Positions 20,511 through 29,421 of a stretch of 64,000 nucleotides of DNA are shown here, in pieces; position 1 is the stretch's first letter, and every line of letters begins with the position of its first letter. Source of the stretch: Lonsdalea populi. Lineage in GTDB: Bacteria; Pseudomonadota; Gammaproteobacteria; Enterobacterales; Enterobacteriaceae. The notes beneath the pieces were generated by a model. The model did not search any database. It was not told where the DNA came from and saw nothing but the letters and a program-made list of their open reading frames with translations. The DNA is taken from the NCBI RefSeq assembly GCF_015999465.1, contig NZ_CP065534.1, positions 2,232,001 through 2,296,000 on the forward strand, given 5' to 3'. Position numbers and translations under genes: made by a program.

Positions 20511-21548
20511 TTAGGCATGTGCGGAATATTTGAGGTGAGTCTTGACGCCCCACAGTCCGCCCAGCACGCTGACAACCGCGCCGATCAGCAGCGCAAAGAA
20601 AGACCACAGCGCGGCTTTAGCCATCATGCTGGCCGCCTGCGCAGCCTTGTCCGCCGCTTCCTGTTTGAATTCGGCGTACTGCTGTTTGGCCTGATTGATC
20701 TGGTCCTGCGCCTGACTCAGACGTTTGTCCACTTCCTGCGCCGCTTTATCGCGAGCCTGAATCATGTTGTCGATGGTTTTATCCACTTCTTGCGGCGTCA
20801 TCGAGGTATTTTCCGTCAGCACTTTTTTCAGGTCGTCACGGTCGATGCCCTTGGAAATGGCGTCTGCGCGCGCTTTCAGTTTATCCGTCAGCCCCTGAAT
20901 CACCGCGTCGCTGTTGTTCGGTGCGGTCGCCAGCTGTTTCACAGCCTGAGTGATATCGCCTTTGGCTTCCACCATCTGCTGCTTCAGATAATCCGGCTGC
21001 AGCGTCGGGATGTTGGATTTTTTCAGCGCGGCGGCAACGTCGTCCTGCACTTTATCGCTCTGTACGTCCGTATTAATGGTGAACTGGTCGAAGGCAGATT
21101 TACCCATCTCGCCCAAACCTGACGCGCCTTTGCCCAGCATATCGCCCGCGCCGGAAATGACCGAGCCGGAAGCAGAGGCGATAGAGCCCAGCATGTTCCC
21201 TGCCGTGCTCACGGCGGACCCAACCAGCATCGCGCCCAGAATCGCCGCCACAATCAGTGAGGTAGCCCAAACCAGAAAACCGTGGATCATACCGTCGTTA
21301 CCCGCCAGTCGACCGGCGACGAAGGCCCCGGCCAGCAGGCTGATGACGATAGAAACCGCGGTCCACAGGCCAAAGGCCATACCGGCGCCATGAGTAGGAT
21401 TTTCGGCGTTGGGATCGACAATCGCGAATCCCATACTGGTGCTTAAGGTCGACAACAGCATGGAAACGGCGAGCACCGTGACCACACCACCGATAATGCT
21501 ACCCCATGATATTGTCTTGAACGGTCTGATTTCATTGGTGACGTCCAT
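20511..21548 (-). CDS. Conserved membrane protein with a long coiled-coil-like soluble domain
   Basis: A 345-residue protein of unknown function. Three N-terminal hydrophobic spans (about residues 14-40, 58-80 and 93-115, glycine-rich) are followed by a glycine-rich hinge (GAGDMLGKGASGLGEMGK). A charged helical region (about 140-300) is rich in K, D, Q and A with heptad-like repeats, and one C-terminal span ends the protein. Glu/Gln/Lys-rich helices such as QAQDQINQAKQQYAEFKQEA suggest a periplasmic or cytoplasmic coiled coil. The ATG at 21548 is preferred because AAGGAG lies 5 nt upstream; the ATG one codon earlier is too close. No function can be assigned. Confidence 0.8.
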   Translation of the reverse strand: MDVTNEIRPFKTISWGSIIGGVVTVLAVSMLLSTLSTSMGFAIVDPNAENPTHGAGMAFGLWTAVSIVISLLAGAFVAGRLAGNDGMIHGFLVWATSLIVAAILGAMLVGSAVSTAGNMLGSIASASGSVISGAGDMLGKGASGLGEMGKSAFDQFTINTDVQSDKVQDDVAAALKKSNIPTLQPDYLKQQMVEAKGDITQAVKQLATAPNNSDAVIQGLTDKLKARADAISKGIDRDDLKKVLTENTSMTPQEVDKTIDNMIQARDKAAQEVDKRLSQAQDQINQAKQQYAEFKQEAADKAAQAASMMAKAALWSFFALLIGAVVSVLGGLWGVKTHLKYSAHA

Positions 21549-21937
21549 CATTACTCCTTAGATTTTATGATACGTAAGATTACAATTTCTAATGAGTATA
21601 GACATAGAATCGCTCATCAAGTCTTGATATGTTTAACAAAAATAAACGTTCACGCATTGCGCGACACAGACCGGGAAACAGGTTTTTTTCCACAGGGCAC
21701 AGCAGAGCAAGGAATAGACTGGAGCAACGACGGCGTAATAGAGACGCGTAAAGCGTATAGTCACCAGGAAGTTGAAAGAAACAGCAGTGCAAGGTTCATG
21801 GTTTTCATCTCACACGCCGCCCTATTTATCAATAGGGGTAAAGAAGGGCTCATACTCTATCGCTAAGTGACCCGAGGCATTCGATAAATATCGATTAATA
21901 AAACGAGTGATTATCGCCATAAAAGGATTGCATTCAC
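21549..21937. other. Intergenic region upstream of the cytokinin locus
   Basis: About 390 bp with no supported gene, becoming AT-rich toward the next gene. It contains the dyad TCGATA-AA-TATCGA at 21881-21894, about 45 bp before the next start codon. The short frames here lack ribosome-binding sites. Confidence 0.5.
21881..21894. promoter_or_regulatory. Dyad-symmetric site upstream of the cytokinin gene pair
   Basis: TCGATA and TATCGA are perfect inverted half-sites around AA, placed 44-57 bp before the start codon at 21938. The position suits an operator over the promoter; no binding protein can be named. Confidence 0.3.
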
Positions 21938-22387
21938 ATGGAAAAGTTAACGGCTCCGCTCTATTCAAACATGCTCAATAATCCGAGAGATTTCGAGCTA
22001 ATAGCGGTTATGGAATTATTGAGTTTCGAAGATATCTCTTTTACATCAATTAATTATTATTTATCCGCTATATTTCTCTCTGATGAGCCGACGCCGTCGA
22101 TGTTGAGGTCATCCATAGGTAACCGGCGTTTACTTATTAATTATCAGGGACCTATGGATGACCTTGAACCTCATGATGTCGTTTTGTTCTTTCCTCATAA
22201 AATTCAGTCAGTAGCCATCACTTCCAGCGACAAGACTCATAGAATAAATGAGTTCACGCGCAACGATATTCACGTATTAATCATTGAGCGTATTATTTCA
22301 TCCCAAATAAAAATCGAGGCAAATGCCATCGATAGAAATAGGGAGTCGCATTATCCCTCCGTGAAATTGGTTATAAAAGTTGCCTGA
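21938..22387 (+). CDS. Unknown ORF preceding the isopentenyltransferase gene (possible pre-etz counterpart)
   Basis: A 149-residue protein that I do not recognise by motif. It is AT-rich compared with its neighbours, has no signal peptide or clear membrane span, and starts after AAAGGA about 11 nt upstream. It lies 105 bp before the isopentenyltransferase gene on the same strand. In Pantoea agglomerans pv. gypsophilae the cytokinin gene etz is preceded by an ORF called pre-etz, so position and approximate size suggest an equivalent; I could not compare sequences. Its coding region contains a perfect 15-bp inverted repeat (22106-22120 and 22150-22164). Confidence 0.6.
   Translation: MEKLTAPLYSNMLNNPRDFELIAVMELLSFEDISFTSINYYLSAIFLSDEPTPSMLRSSIGNRRLLINYQGPMDDLEPHDVVLFFPHKIQSVAITSSDKTHRINEFTRNDIHVLIIERIISSQIKIEANAIDRNRESHYPSVKLVIKVA
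22106..22164 (+). repeat. Perfect 15-bp inverted repeat inside the ORF before ipt
   Basis: AGGTCATCCATAGGT (22106-22120) is exactly complementary to ACCTATGGATGACCT (22150-22164), with a 29-nt AT-rich spacer. In mRNA this gives a very stable hairpin within the coding sequence, about 330 bp before the isopentenyltransferase start. Confidence 0.9.
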
Positions 22388-22492
22388 CTATTTCGGATAA
22401 CTGGAAACCAGGTGCGCTCAATCACGTTAAAGAAGTCATTAATCGTTACAAGCACACCTGCTGTTCTAAATATCATGAGTGAGGAATATGCT

Positions 22493-23224
22493 ATGAACAC
22501 GACATTACATCTTATTTGGGGACCAGCGAGTACAGGGAAGACCGCGAAGTCGGTGGCCTTAGCGGAACGCAACGGCGCACCGGTGTTGGTCCTGGACCGT
22601 ATACAATGTTGCCCTGATGTGGCGATAGGCAGCGGACGCCCGTCTGAACAAGAACTGCGCGGTACAAAGCGCGTTTATCTGAACTCACGGCCGATTGCAC
22701 AAGGCATCATCTCCGCGCAGCAGGCCGTTGAGCGGCTGCATCAACTGATTGACCATTATTCCGCGATATATCCGCTTATCATTCTTGAGGGACGGTCGGT
22801 TTCCATATTGCAGGAAATGGTAAAACACCGAACCTGGGGCCAGCAATATGCCTGGTCTTTCGAACCCGTTCCCATGCCTTCCACCGAACATTTTCTGAAA
22901 CGCGCCACCCAACGCGTATGGGAGATGTTTTACCCCGGCGACGGGCTGAAGTCGTTGCTGGATGAGATGGTGCAGATATGGGCGTATCCCGAGTACAGGT
23001 ACACGCTCGCGGATATTGACGGCTATCGATGCATCATTAGCTATATGCATCAGCGGCGGCGACACGTAGATGAAATCCTCCACATGAGCCTTGATGAACA
23101 CAAACAATTGGCGGAAGAAATCGCCCGGGAGTATTGGCAACATGCCCTATGGCAGCAAGAGAATTTTCCTGCTATTCCCCATACCTGGTGCCAGCCCCCG
23201 CGACGGTTGACCCAGAGTGATTGA
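22493..23224 (+). CDS. ipt: Adenylate dimethylallyltransferase (isopentenyltransferase, cytokinin synthesis)
   Basis: Transfers a dimethylallyl (or hydroxylated) group from DMAPP or HMBDP to AMP, the first step of cytokinin formation. The 243 residues equal the length of Agrobacterium Tzs. The visible motifs are a P-loop GPASTGKT at residues 10-17, the catalytic-Asp segment LDRIQCCPDVAIGSGRP with Asp35 aligned to Tzs Asp33, LRGTKRVYLNSRP, ILEGRSVS and DGYRCIISY. MiaA tRNA transferases are longer and differ in these motifs. The ATG at 22493 follows GAGGAAT at about 7 nt and matches the short N-terminus of Tzs. Plant-associated bacteria use such genes in gall formation or host manipulation. Confidence 0.93.
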   Translation: MNTTLHLIWGPASTGKTAKSVALAERNGAPVLVLDRIQCCPDVAIGSGRPSEQELRGTKRVYLNSRPIAQGIISAQQAVERLHQLIDHYSAIYPLIILEGRSVSILQEMVKHRTWGQQYAWSFEPVPMPSTEHFLKRATQRVWEMFYPGDGLKSLLDEMVQIWAYPEYRYTLADIDGYRCIISYMHQRRRHVDEILHMSLDEHKQLAEEIAREYWQHALWQQENFPAIPHTWCQPPRRLTQSD

Positions 23225-23409
23225 GATTTCCCCGTCGGCCGTGCACGGCACTCGCCAGACCCGGTTATTTTATGCTTTTTCCGATGCGCCGATCTGATTC
23301 AACCGCGTCGAATACGCTACAAATAATAATTGAGATGTTTCCCAGCCAGCATTCCTGCCAGCCTTTGCTACGCTTACAGGGACATTTAGCCATTAGTTAA
23401 GGAGCTGGT

Positions 23410-23658
23410 ATGTTCGGAAAAGCAGAAGATAAAGTAAACGAAGCGGCTGGCGCTGCTCAGGAAGCTGTCGGCGAGGCCACTGACTCACACGAGCATCAGT
23501 TCAAAGGGGCGGCTAAGAAGTATGCCTCTCAGGCCAGCTATGCCGCACGCGATGCGGCTGATGTTGTCAAAAGCCAGGTGAAATCCAACCCGATGGCAGG
23601 GGTCGCCATTGCCGCCGCTACCGGGATTGTACTGGGATTTTTACTCGGCCGTAAGTAA
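23410..23658 (+). CDS. DUF883/ElaB-YqjD-type small membrane-anchored protein
   Basis: An 82-residue protein with an Ala/Lys/Asp-rich amphipathic helical region (EAAGAAQEAVGEAT..., VKSQVKSNP) followed by a single C-terminal transmembrane segment GVAIAAATGIVLGFLLGRK. This is the layout of the ElaB/YqjD/YgaM family, which are tail-anchored, stress-induced and in part ribosome-associated in E. coli. AAGGAG lies 8 nt before the ATG. A terminator follows at 23703. Confidence 0.85.
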   Translation: MFGKAEDKVNEAAGAAQEAVGEATDSHEHQFKGAAKKYASQASYAARDAADVVKSQVKSNPMAGVAIAAATGIVLGFLLGRK

Positions 23659-23702
23659 CGAGTCAGCGATCACCACGTTCGCCGCTTTAGCGCGACAAGC
23701 AC

Positions 23703-23729
23703 AAAGGCCCCTCACCGGGCCTTTTTTTT
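23703..23729 (+). terminator. Rho-independent terminator after the DUF883 gene
   Basis: AAAGGCCC and GGGCCTTT form an 8-bp stem with a short CTCACC loop, followed by a run of Ts. The A-rich left arm means it could also work leftward for the convergent ABC operon that ends at 23794. Confidence 0.85.
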
Positions 23730-23793
23730 ATCGGCGCGGAACAGACCGTCAGCGCGTCGCTGATCTGATTCCGGAGAGGAGGACGCCAACACA

Positions 23794-25629
23794 TCACGAA
23801 GCGTCGGACGCCATCACCTGATGTCCGGGGCCTACTTCAAGATACACGCGCGGCGGCGGCACATAGCCCACAGGTCGCACCGAGCTTTTCAACTCTTCGA
23901 TCGCCGCATTGCGCCGCATACCGCGACGCGCAGGATCCGGCACCGGCACTGCCGCAATCAGCTTCTGCGTGTACGGATGCTGCGGGTTGGCGAAGATCGC
24001 CTCGCGCGGCCCAATCTCGACGATTTCCCCGAGACGCATCACCGCCACCCGGTGACTGACGCGCTCCACCACCGCCATATCATGGGAGATAAACAGAAAG
24101 GCGATATTGAACTGCTCTTGCAAATCGAGCAGCAGATTACACACCTGCGCTTTTATCGACACATCCAGCGCCGAGACGCTTTCATCCGCAATGATGACCT
24201 TGGGATTCAACGCCAGCGCACGGGCAATCGCCACCCGCTGGCGCTGACCGCCGGAAAATTCATGCGGGAAGCGATCCATCATGGACGCCGACAGCCCCAC
24301 TTGCTCCAGCAGTTTGGCCACCTTCTGCCGCGCCTCGGACGGCGTGGCCAGCCGGTGTTTGATCATCGGCTCGGCGACGGTCGCCCCCACCGTCATCCGC
24401 GGGTTAAGGCTGGAGAACGGATCCTGAAAAATCATCTGCGCGCTGCGGCGCATCGTGCGCAGGCCGACGACGTCAAGATTGAGCACATCGTAACCGTCCA
24501 GTTGAACTTCGCCGCTGTGCGGTTCGATCAGGCGAATGATGGAGCGTCCGGTGGTCGATTTGCCGCAGCCGGACTCACCTACCAGCGCCAGCGTCTCGCC
24601 CTGAAACAGATCGAACGACACATTCTCGACCGCATGCACCGCGCCGCTCGTTCGTCCCAGCAGGCCTGAACGAAGAGCGAACCGCGTCACCAGATTTTTT
24701 ACGGACAGCACCGGCGTTTTGCCGCTCGCCACCGTGTTGGGCACGTTATTCGCAGGAAGGGCTTCGCCGCTCTGCATGTCGATGCGCGGGAAGCGCAGCG
24801 GCCAGGGCTGCCCCTCCATCGACCCCAGCGTCGGCACCGCGGCCAGCCGCGCCCGCGTGTAGGGGTGTTTGCCGTGGCGGAACACCTCCGCCGTCTCGCC
24901 CGTTTCCACCTGTTCGCCCCGAAACATCACCAGCGTCCGATCGGCAATTTCCGCCACCACGCCCATGTCATGCGTGATGAACAGCACCGCCATCCCCTCC
25001 TCTTCCTGCAGGGTTTTGATCAGGTCCAGAATCTGGCCCTGAATGGTGACATCGAGCGCGGTCGTCGGCTCATCGGCAATCAGCAGTTTGGGCTTAGAGG
25101 CCAGCGCCATCGCAATCATGACGCGCTGGCGCATACCGCCCGAGAATTGGTGCGGGTAGTCATCGAACCGCGCGGCGGGATTAGGGATGCGCACCTTGTC
25201 CAGCAGCCGGAGCGTTTCGGACCGCGCGGCCACCTTGCTCATTCCCTTATGCTGCCGCAACACTTCCGAAATCTGCCGCCCGATGGTGAACACCGGGTTG
25301 AGCGACGTCATCGGTTCCTGGAAAATCATCGCGGCGTCGTTGCCGCGCACTGCGCGCATCGCCTTCTCCGGGAGCGACAAAATCTCTTTTCCGTTTAACA
25401 AAATGCGGCCTTCGATATGGCTCGAACGCGGATCGAGCAGACGCATCACCGACAGCGAGGTGACGCTTTTGCCGGAGCCGCTTTCGCCGACGACGGCAAC
25501 CGTTTCACCGGCTCTGACCTCGAAGGAGATCCCACTCACGACGGTTTTCCACACGCCGTCCACCCGAAAAGAGGTGGTGAGGTTCTGCACGGAAAGTACG
25601 CATTCCCGCAGCGGTTTTTGCTCATTCAT
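23794..25629 (-). CDS. Peptide ABC transporter ATP-binding protein (fused double ATPase)
   Basis: A 611-residue fusion of DppD-like and DppF-like ATPase domains. Both halves carry a Walker A ([22 protein letters not shown]), signature motifs ([18 protein letters not shown]) and Walker B ([22 protein letters not shown]). The ATG at 25629 is chosen because GGGGAG precedes it; the frame extends upstream without a ribosome-binding site. It is the last gene of a run SBP-permease-permease-GGT-ATPase, 89 bp after the GGT-like gene, and energises that importer. It is paralogous to GsiA in this window. Confidence 0.9.
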   Translation of the reverse strand: MNEQKPLRECVLSVQNLTTSFRVDGVWKTVVSGISFEVRAGETVAVVGESGSGKSVTSLSVMRLLDPRSSHIEGRILLNGKEILSLPEKAMRAVRGNDAAMIFQEPMTSLNPVFTIGRQISEVLRQHKGMSKVAARSETLRLLDKVRIPNPAARFDDYPHQFSGGMRQRVMIAMALASKPKLLIADEPTTALDVTIQGQILDLIKTLQEEEGMAVLFITHDMGVVAEIADRTLVMFRGEQVETGETAEVFRHGKHPYTRARLAAVPTLGSMEGQPWPLRFPRIDMQSGEALPANNVPNTVASGKTPVLSVKNLVTRFALRSGLLGRTSGAVHAVENVSFDLFQGETLALVGESGCGKSTTGRSIIRLIEPHSGEVQLDGYDVLNLDVVGLRTMRRSAQMIFQDPFSSLNPRMTVGATVAEPMIKHRLATPSEARQKVAKLLEQVGLSASMMDRFPHEFSGGQRQRVAIARALALNPKVIIADESVSALDVSIKAQVCNLLLDLQEQFNIAFLFISHDMAVVERVSHRVAVMRLGEIVEIGPREAIFANPQHPYTQKLIAAVPVPDPARRGMRRNAAIEELKSSVRPVGYVPPPRVYLEVGPGHQVMASDAS

Positions 25630-25718
25630 GGCTCTGTCTCCCCGTGAGTGGCGGCCGTCTCCGCACACCGTATTGACCCGATTGTCTCGCTGCCTTTCAC
25701 GCCGCCGGGCGACGCACG

Positions 25719-27503
25719 TCATCGCCCTATCGCATACGCCTGCATCAGACGCGGCGTGGCGGCGGCGCGCAGCAGCCCGTCTTCATCCCGACGCGCGGCC
25801 GTTAAGCGGCCGATCGTCCAGGGATCGGACGCCACAATGTCATGTCCGCGCGCTTTGAGGGCCGAGAGCGCGGCGTCGCCGATGCTGCTCTCAATCATCA
25901 CATGGCCCGGCTGACGCGTGCGTGGGTAGAACGAGCCGGGGAAATGCGCGGTATGGAACAACGGCAGGTCGATGGCCTGCTGCAGGTTTAATCCGTAATG
26001 GGCGTAACGCAGGAAAAACGCCAGCTGCCACTGATCCTGCTGGTCGCCGCCCGGCGTACCGAACGACAGCGTCGGCCGACCTTCATACAGGGCGATCGAC
26101 GGCGTGAGCGTGGTGCGCGGACGCTTGCCGGGCGCCAGCGATGTCGGCAGGCCCGGCTTTAGCCAGAACATCTGCGCGCGGGAGTTCAGGCAGAAGCCCA
26201 GCCCCGGGAGCACCGGCGACGACTGTAGCCAGCCGCCGGACGGCGTGACCGATACCATATTGCCCTCGCGATCGATGACGTCGATATGCACCGTGTCTCC
26301 CCGTTTTTCGGTCAGGTGCGACATGGTCGGTTCATACACGGCGCCGCTGCCGCGCTGCGCGGCGAGCATGCTCAGCGTCAGATCGTGTTGATCGGTGAAC
26401 CCCGGCAGATGTCCCGGCCGCAGCGCCAGCGATGCCTCGGCGGCGATCAGTTTGCGGCGCTCGGCGTTATAGCCGTCGGACAACAAGGTCTGCATCGGCA
26501 CCGCGGTAAAGTTCGGGTCGCCGTAATAGACTTCACGGTCCGCATAGGCCAGCTTCATGGCTTCCACCACCGTGTGCACAAAATCCGGTCCCGCCGGATC
26601 CATGGCGGCGATGTCAATGCCCTTCAGCAGCGCCAGCGACTGCAACAGCACCGGCCCCTGCCCCCACGGACCGGTTTTGGCGACGGTCCAGCCGTGGTAG
26701 TCATACGTCGCGGGCGCTTCGACCGTCGCATGCCAGTTCGCCATATCGTCGGCGGTCAATACGCCTTTATGGCGATGGCCGCTGGCGTCCATCACTTCCG
26801 CCGTGTGCAGATAATCCGCGATCGCCTCGGCGACAAAGCCGCGATAGAAGGCATCCCGCGCCGCGTCGATACCCGCTTCGCGTCCCGGCCGGGCCTCAGA
26901 CTCCCGAATAATGCGCCTCCAGGTTTCGGCCAGCACCGGATTGGTGAAGTTCGACAGCGCGGCAGGCGCCGTACCGCCGGGCAGCCACGTGTCATACGAC
27001 GTCGGCCACTCCGTGCGGAAAAATTCGGCCAGATCGGTGATGGTCGCCGCCACCCGCGGCAACAGCGGATGGCCGTGCTCCAGATAGCCGATCGCCGGTT
27101 CCAGCACCTCACGCACGGTCATCGTGCCGTAGTCCCGCAGCATCAGCATCCAGCCGTCGAACGCGCCGGGTATCACCGTCGCCAGCAGGCCGTCGCCGGG
27201 GATCAGGTCCAGCCCCTCGGCGGTGTAGTGCTCAAGCGTCGCCGCCGCCGGGGCGGTACCCTGCGCGCAGATCACCTCAATCTTGTCCTTTTTGCGCGAA
27301 TAGATGACGGCGGGCATATCGCCGCCGGGTCCGTTCAGATGCGGCTCGACCACCTGCAACACAAAGCCGGCGACGACGGCCGCGTCGAAGGCGTTGCCGC
27401 CCCTCTCCAGAACGCTCATGCCGACGGCGGAGGCGATCCAGTGGCTGGACGTGACCACCCCGAAGGTGCCTAAAATCTCCGGACGGGTGGTGAATGCGGT
27501 CAT
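25719..27503 (-). CDS. Gamma-glutamyltransferase-like Ntn hydrolase (no signal peptide)
   Basis: A 594-residue member of the gamma-glutamyltranspeptidase family, which cleaves or transfers gamma-glutamyl groups and matures by autoproteolysis before a catalytic Thr. The visible segments are ERGGNAFDAAVVAGF...NGPGGDMPAVIYSR near the start, KTGPWGQGPVLLQSLALL, and the presumed processing site in GDTVHIDVIDREGNMVSVTPSGG. The oxyanion/Gly-rich end includes LSFGTPGGDQQDQWQ. There is no signal peptide, so unlike E. coli Ggt it should be cytoplasmic, acting on imported substrate. It sits inside the peptide-ABC operon, 18 bp after the permease gene. Confidence 0.88.
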   Translation of the reverse strand: MTAFTTRPEILGTFGVVTSSHWIASAVGMSVLERGGNAFDAAVVAGFVLQVVEPHLNGPGGDMPAVIYSRKKDKIEVICAQGTAPAAATLEHYTAEGLDLIPGDGLLATVIPGAFDGWMLMLRDYGTMTVREVLEPAIGYLEHGHPLLPRVAATITDLAEFFRTEWPTSYDTWLPGGTAPAALSNFTNPVLAETWRRIIRESEARPGREAGIDAARDAFYRGFVAEAIADYLHTAEVMDASGHRHKGVLTADDMANWHATVEAPATYDYHGWTVAKTGPWGQGPVLLQSLALLKGIDIAAMDPAGPDFVHTVVEAMKLAYADREVYYGDPNFTAVPMQTLLSDGYNAERRKLIAAEASLALRPGHLPGFTDQHDLTLSMLAAQRGSGAVYEPTMSHLTEKRGDTVHIDVIDREGNMVSVTPSGGWLQSSPVLPGLGFCLNSRAQMFWLKPGLPTSLAPGKRPRTTLTPSIALYEGRPTLSFGTPGGDQQDQWQLAFFLRYAHYGLNLQQAIDLPLFHTAHFPGSFYPRTRQPGHVMIESSIGDAALSALKARGHDIVASDPWTIGRLTAARRDEDGLLRAAATPRLMQAYAIGR

Positions 27504-27521
27504 GACGCTCTCCTTTTCTCG

Positions 27522-28394
27522 TTAGTTTTCACGCGGGTCGAGCGCATCACGCAAGCCATCGCCCAACAGGTTAAAGCCGATCACCACCAGGAAGATGGCG
27601 GCCCCCGGCCACAACGCCATCCAGGGCGCCTGGGTCAGGAAGTTTTTGGCGACGTTCAACATCGAGCCCCAACTGGGCGCGGGCGCCTGCTGGCCGAGGC
27701 CGAGGAAGGACAGGCTGGCTTCCGCGATAATCGCGGTCGCCACCGTCAGCGTCGCCTGAACGATGATCGGCGGCAGGATATTCGGCAGGATGTAGCGCAG
27801 CAGAATATCGCCGTGGCCCAGTCCGATGGAGCGCGCGCCTTCAATGTAGTCTTCGGTTTTGACCGCCAGCACCTGCGAGCGCGTCAGCCGGATGAATATC
27901 GGCATCGCGGACAGGCCGATGGCGATCATCGCATTCGTCAGGCTCGGACCGAGAAACGCCGCCAGCGCAATCGCCATAATCAGGAACGGCATCGCCAGAA
28001 AGGCCTCGGTCACGCGGGAAATTCCCTGATCGACCCAGCCGCCGAAGTAGCCGGAAATCAGGCCGAAAGGGACGCCGGTCAGCACGGCGATGGCGACGGA
28101 GATCACCCCCGCCATCAGCGAGGCCTGCGCGCCCCACACCATACGCGACAGCACATCGCGGCCGATGTCGTCCGTCCCCAGCCAGTGCGCGGCCGACGGC
28201 GCTTTGCGGATGGCGCTCCAGCTGGTGGCGAGCGGGTCGGCCAACGGCAGCAGAGGCGCCAGCACCGCCAACAGGGCGAAAAAGACGATGATAATGAGAC
28301 CGGCGATCGAACTGCGGTTGCGCTTCATCTTCTTCCAGGCGCGGTTTCCGGCCACGGCCTGCGGCGCGACGACGACGGGTTCAGTCAGGCTCAT
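27522..28394 (-). CDS. Peptide ABC transporter permease (DppC type)
   Basis: A 290-residue permease with about six membrane spans, preceded by the DppC-type N-terminal KKMKRNRSSIAGLIIIVFF. WLGTDDIGRDVLSRMVWGA and the EAA loop IEGARSIGLGHGDILLRYILP are typical of the family. The start at 28394 gives an ATGA overlap of 4 nt with the upstream permease gene; longer upstream frames are unlikely. Part of the importer operon with the GGT-like enzyme. Confidence 0.92.
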   Translation of the reverse strand: MSLTEPVVVAPQAVAGNRAWKKMKRNRSSIAGLIIIVFFALLAVLAPLLPLADPLATSWSAIRKAPSAAHWLGTDDIGRDVLSRMVWGAQASLMAGVISVAIAVLTGVPFGLISGYFGGWVDQGISRVTEAFLAMPFLIMAIALAAFLGPSLTNAMIAIGLSAMPIFIRLTRSQVLAVKTEDYIEGARSIGLGHGDILLRYILPNILPPIIVQATLTVATAIIAEASLSFLGLGQQAPAPSWGSMLNVAKNFLTQAPWMALWPGAAIFLVVIGFNLLGDGLRDALDPREN

Positions 28395-29338
28395 AGCGCG
28401 CTCCTCATTCGCGGATTCAGCAGCATGGCGGCGACGTCCGCCAGCAGATTCATGACGATGAAGCCTACCGCCGTACACAGCACCACGCCTTGCACCACCG
28501 CGTAGTCGCGGTTGAAGACCGCATCGACGATCAGCTTACCGAAACCGGGAATGGTGAAAATCTGTTCGGTCAGCACCGCCCCCGCCAGCAGCTCGCCGAA
28601 CAGCAGCGCCGTCAGCGTGACGATGGGCGACAGCGCGTTGCGGAAGGCGTGGCTCAGCACCACCTCGCGGTTGGACAGCCCCTTGGCGCGCGCCGTGCGG
28701 ATGTAGTCCGCTTTCAGGACCGACAGCATCGCCGAGCGCGTATGCCGCATCAGCGTCGCCGCCAGCGCCGTGCCGAGCACAAAGGCGGGCATAATCGTCG
28801 TCTGCAACGACCGCCACGGGTCGACGAACAGGGATTCGTAGCCCGATGCGGGCAGCCAGCCCAACTGCACGGACACCAGCAAAATCAGCATGATGCCAAG
28901 CCAGAAGTTCGGGATCGACAGCCCCGACAACGCCACCACGTTAGCCAGATAATCCAGCGTCGTGTTCTGCTTTACCGCCGCCAGAATGCCGATCGGCACA
29001 CCGATGATCAGCGCGAAAAACATCGCCATCACCGCCAGTTGGAGCGTGACCGGCAGTTTTTCGCCGATCAGATCCAGCACCGGCTGATTGGTGCGGAGCG
29101 ACACCCCGAAGTCGCCCTGCGCCACGGCCCCAAGCCAGTAAAAGTACTGATACACCACCGGGTCGTTCATGCGGTATTTTTCGCGCAGCAGCTCCAGCAC
29201 CGCCGGATCGCGCTCTTCCCCCGCCATCGCCAGGATCGGATCCCCAGGCAGCAGCTTTTGCAGCGAAAAAACGAAAATGGAGATAATCAGGAGCGTCGGT
29301 ATCGCCACCAACAGGCGTTTGCCGATATAGATGTGCAT
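28391..29338 (-). CDS. Peptide ABC transporter permease (DppB type)
   Basis: A 315-residue permease beginning with the DppB-type span MHIYIGKRLLVAIPTLLIISI and LLPGDPILAM. The EAA loop reads IRTARAKGLSNREVVLSHAFRN. It follows the binding-protein gene by 83 bp and overlaps the next permease gene by 4 nt, consistent with one transcript. Confidence 0.92.
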   Translation of the reverse strand: MHIYIGKRLLVAIPTLLIISIFVFSLQKLLPGDPILAMAGEERDPAVLELLREKYRMNDPVVYQYFYWLGAVAQGDFGVSLRTNQPVLDLIGEKLPVTLQLAVMAMFFALIIGVPIGILAAVKQNTTLDYLANVVALSGLSIPNFWLGIMLILLVSVQLGWLPASGYESLFVDPWRSLQTTIMPAFVLGTALAATLMRHTRSAMLSVLKADYIRTARAKGLSNREVVLSHAFRNALSPIVTLTALLFGELLAGAVLTEQIFTIPGFGKLIVDAVFNRDYAVVQGVVLCTAVGFIVMNLLADVAAMLLNPRMRSAL

Positions 29339-29421
29339 TCGCGCGTTTCCTTATTCAAAGAGTGCCTCAACCGGGCCAGCCGAGGGGATGACCCGCCTCC
29401 CCCCAGCGAACGCACGCCGGA

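Noticed and set aside
20253..21122. A 289-codon plus-strand frame with a hydrophobic start
   Set aside because: Most of it is antisense to the membrane-protein gene on the minus strand, which has a good ribosome-binding site and typical membrane features; the plus frame is His/Arg-rich shadow sequence there.
21567..21866. 99-codon plus-strand and 67-codon minus-strand frames
   Set aside because: They overlap each other on opposite strands, lack ribosome-binding sites and show no protein family features.
22493..23224. MiaA (tRNA isopentenyltransferase)
   Set aside because: The protein is only 243 residues and has the GSGRP/LRGTKRVYL segments of adenylate transferases, not the longer MiaA layout with its tRNA-binding region.
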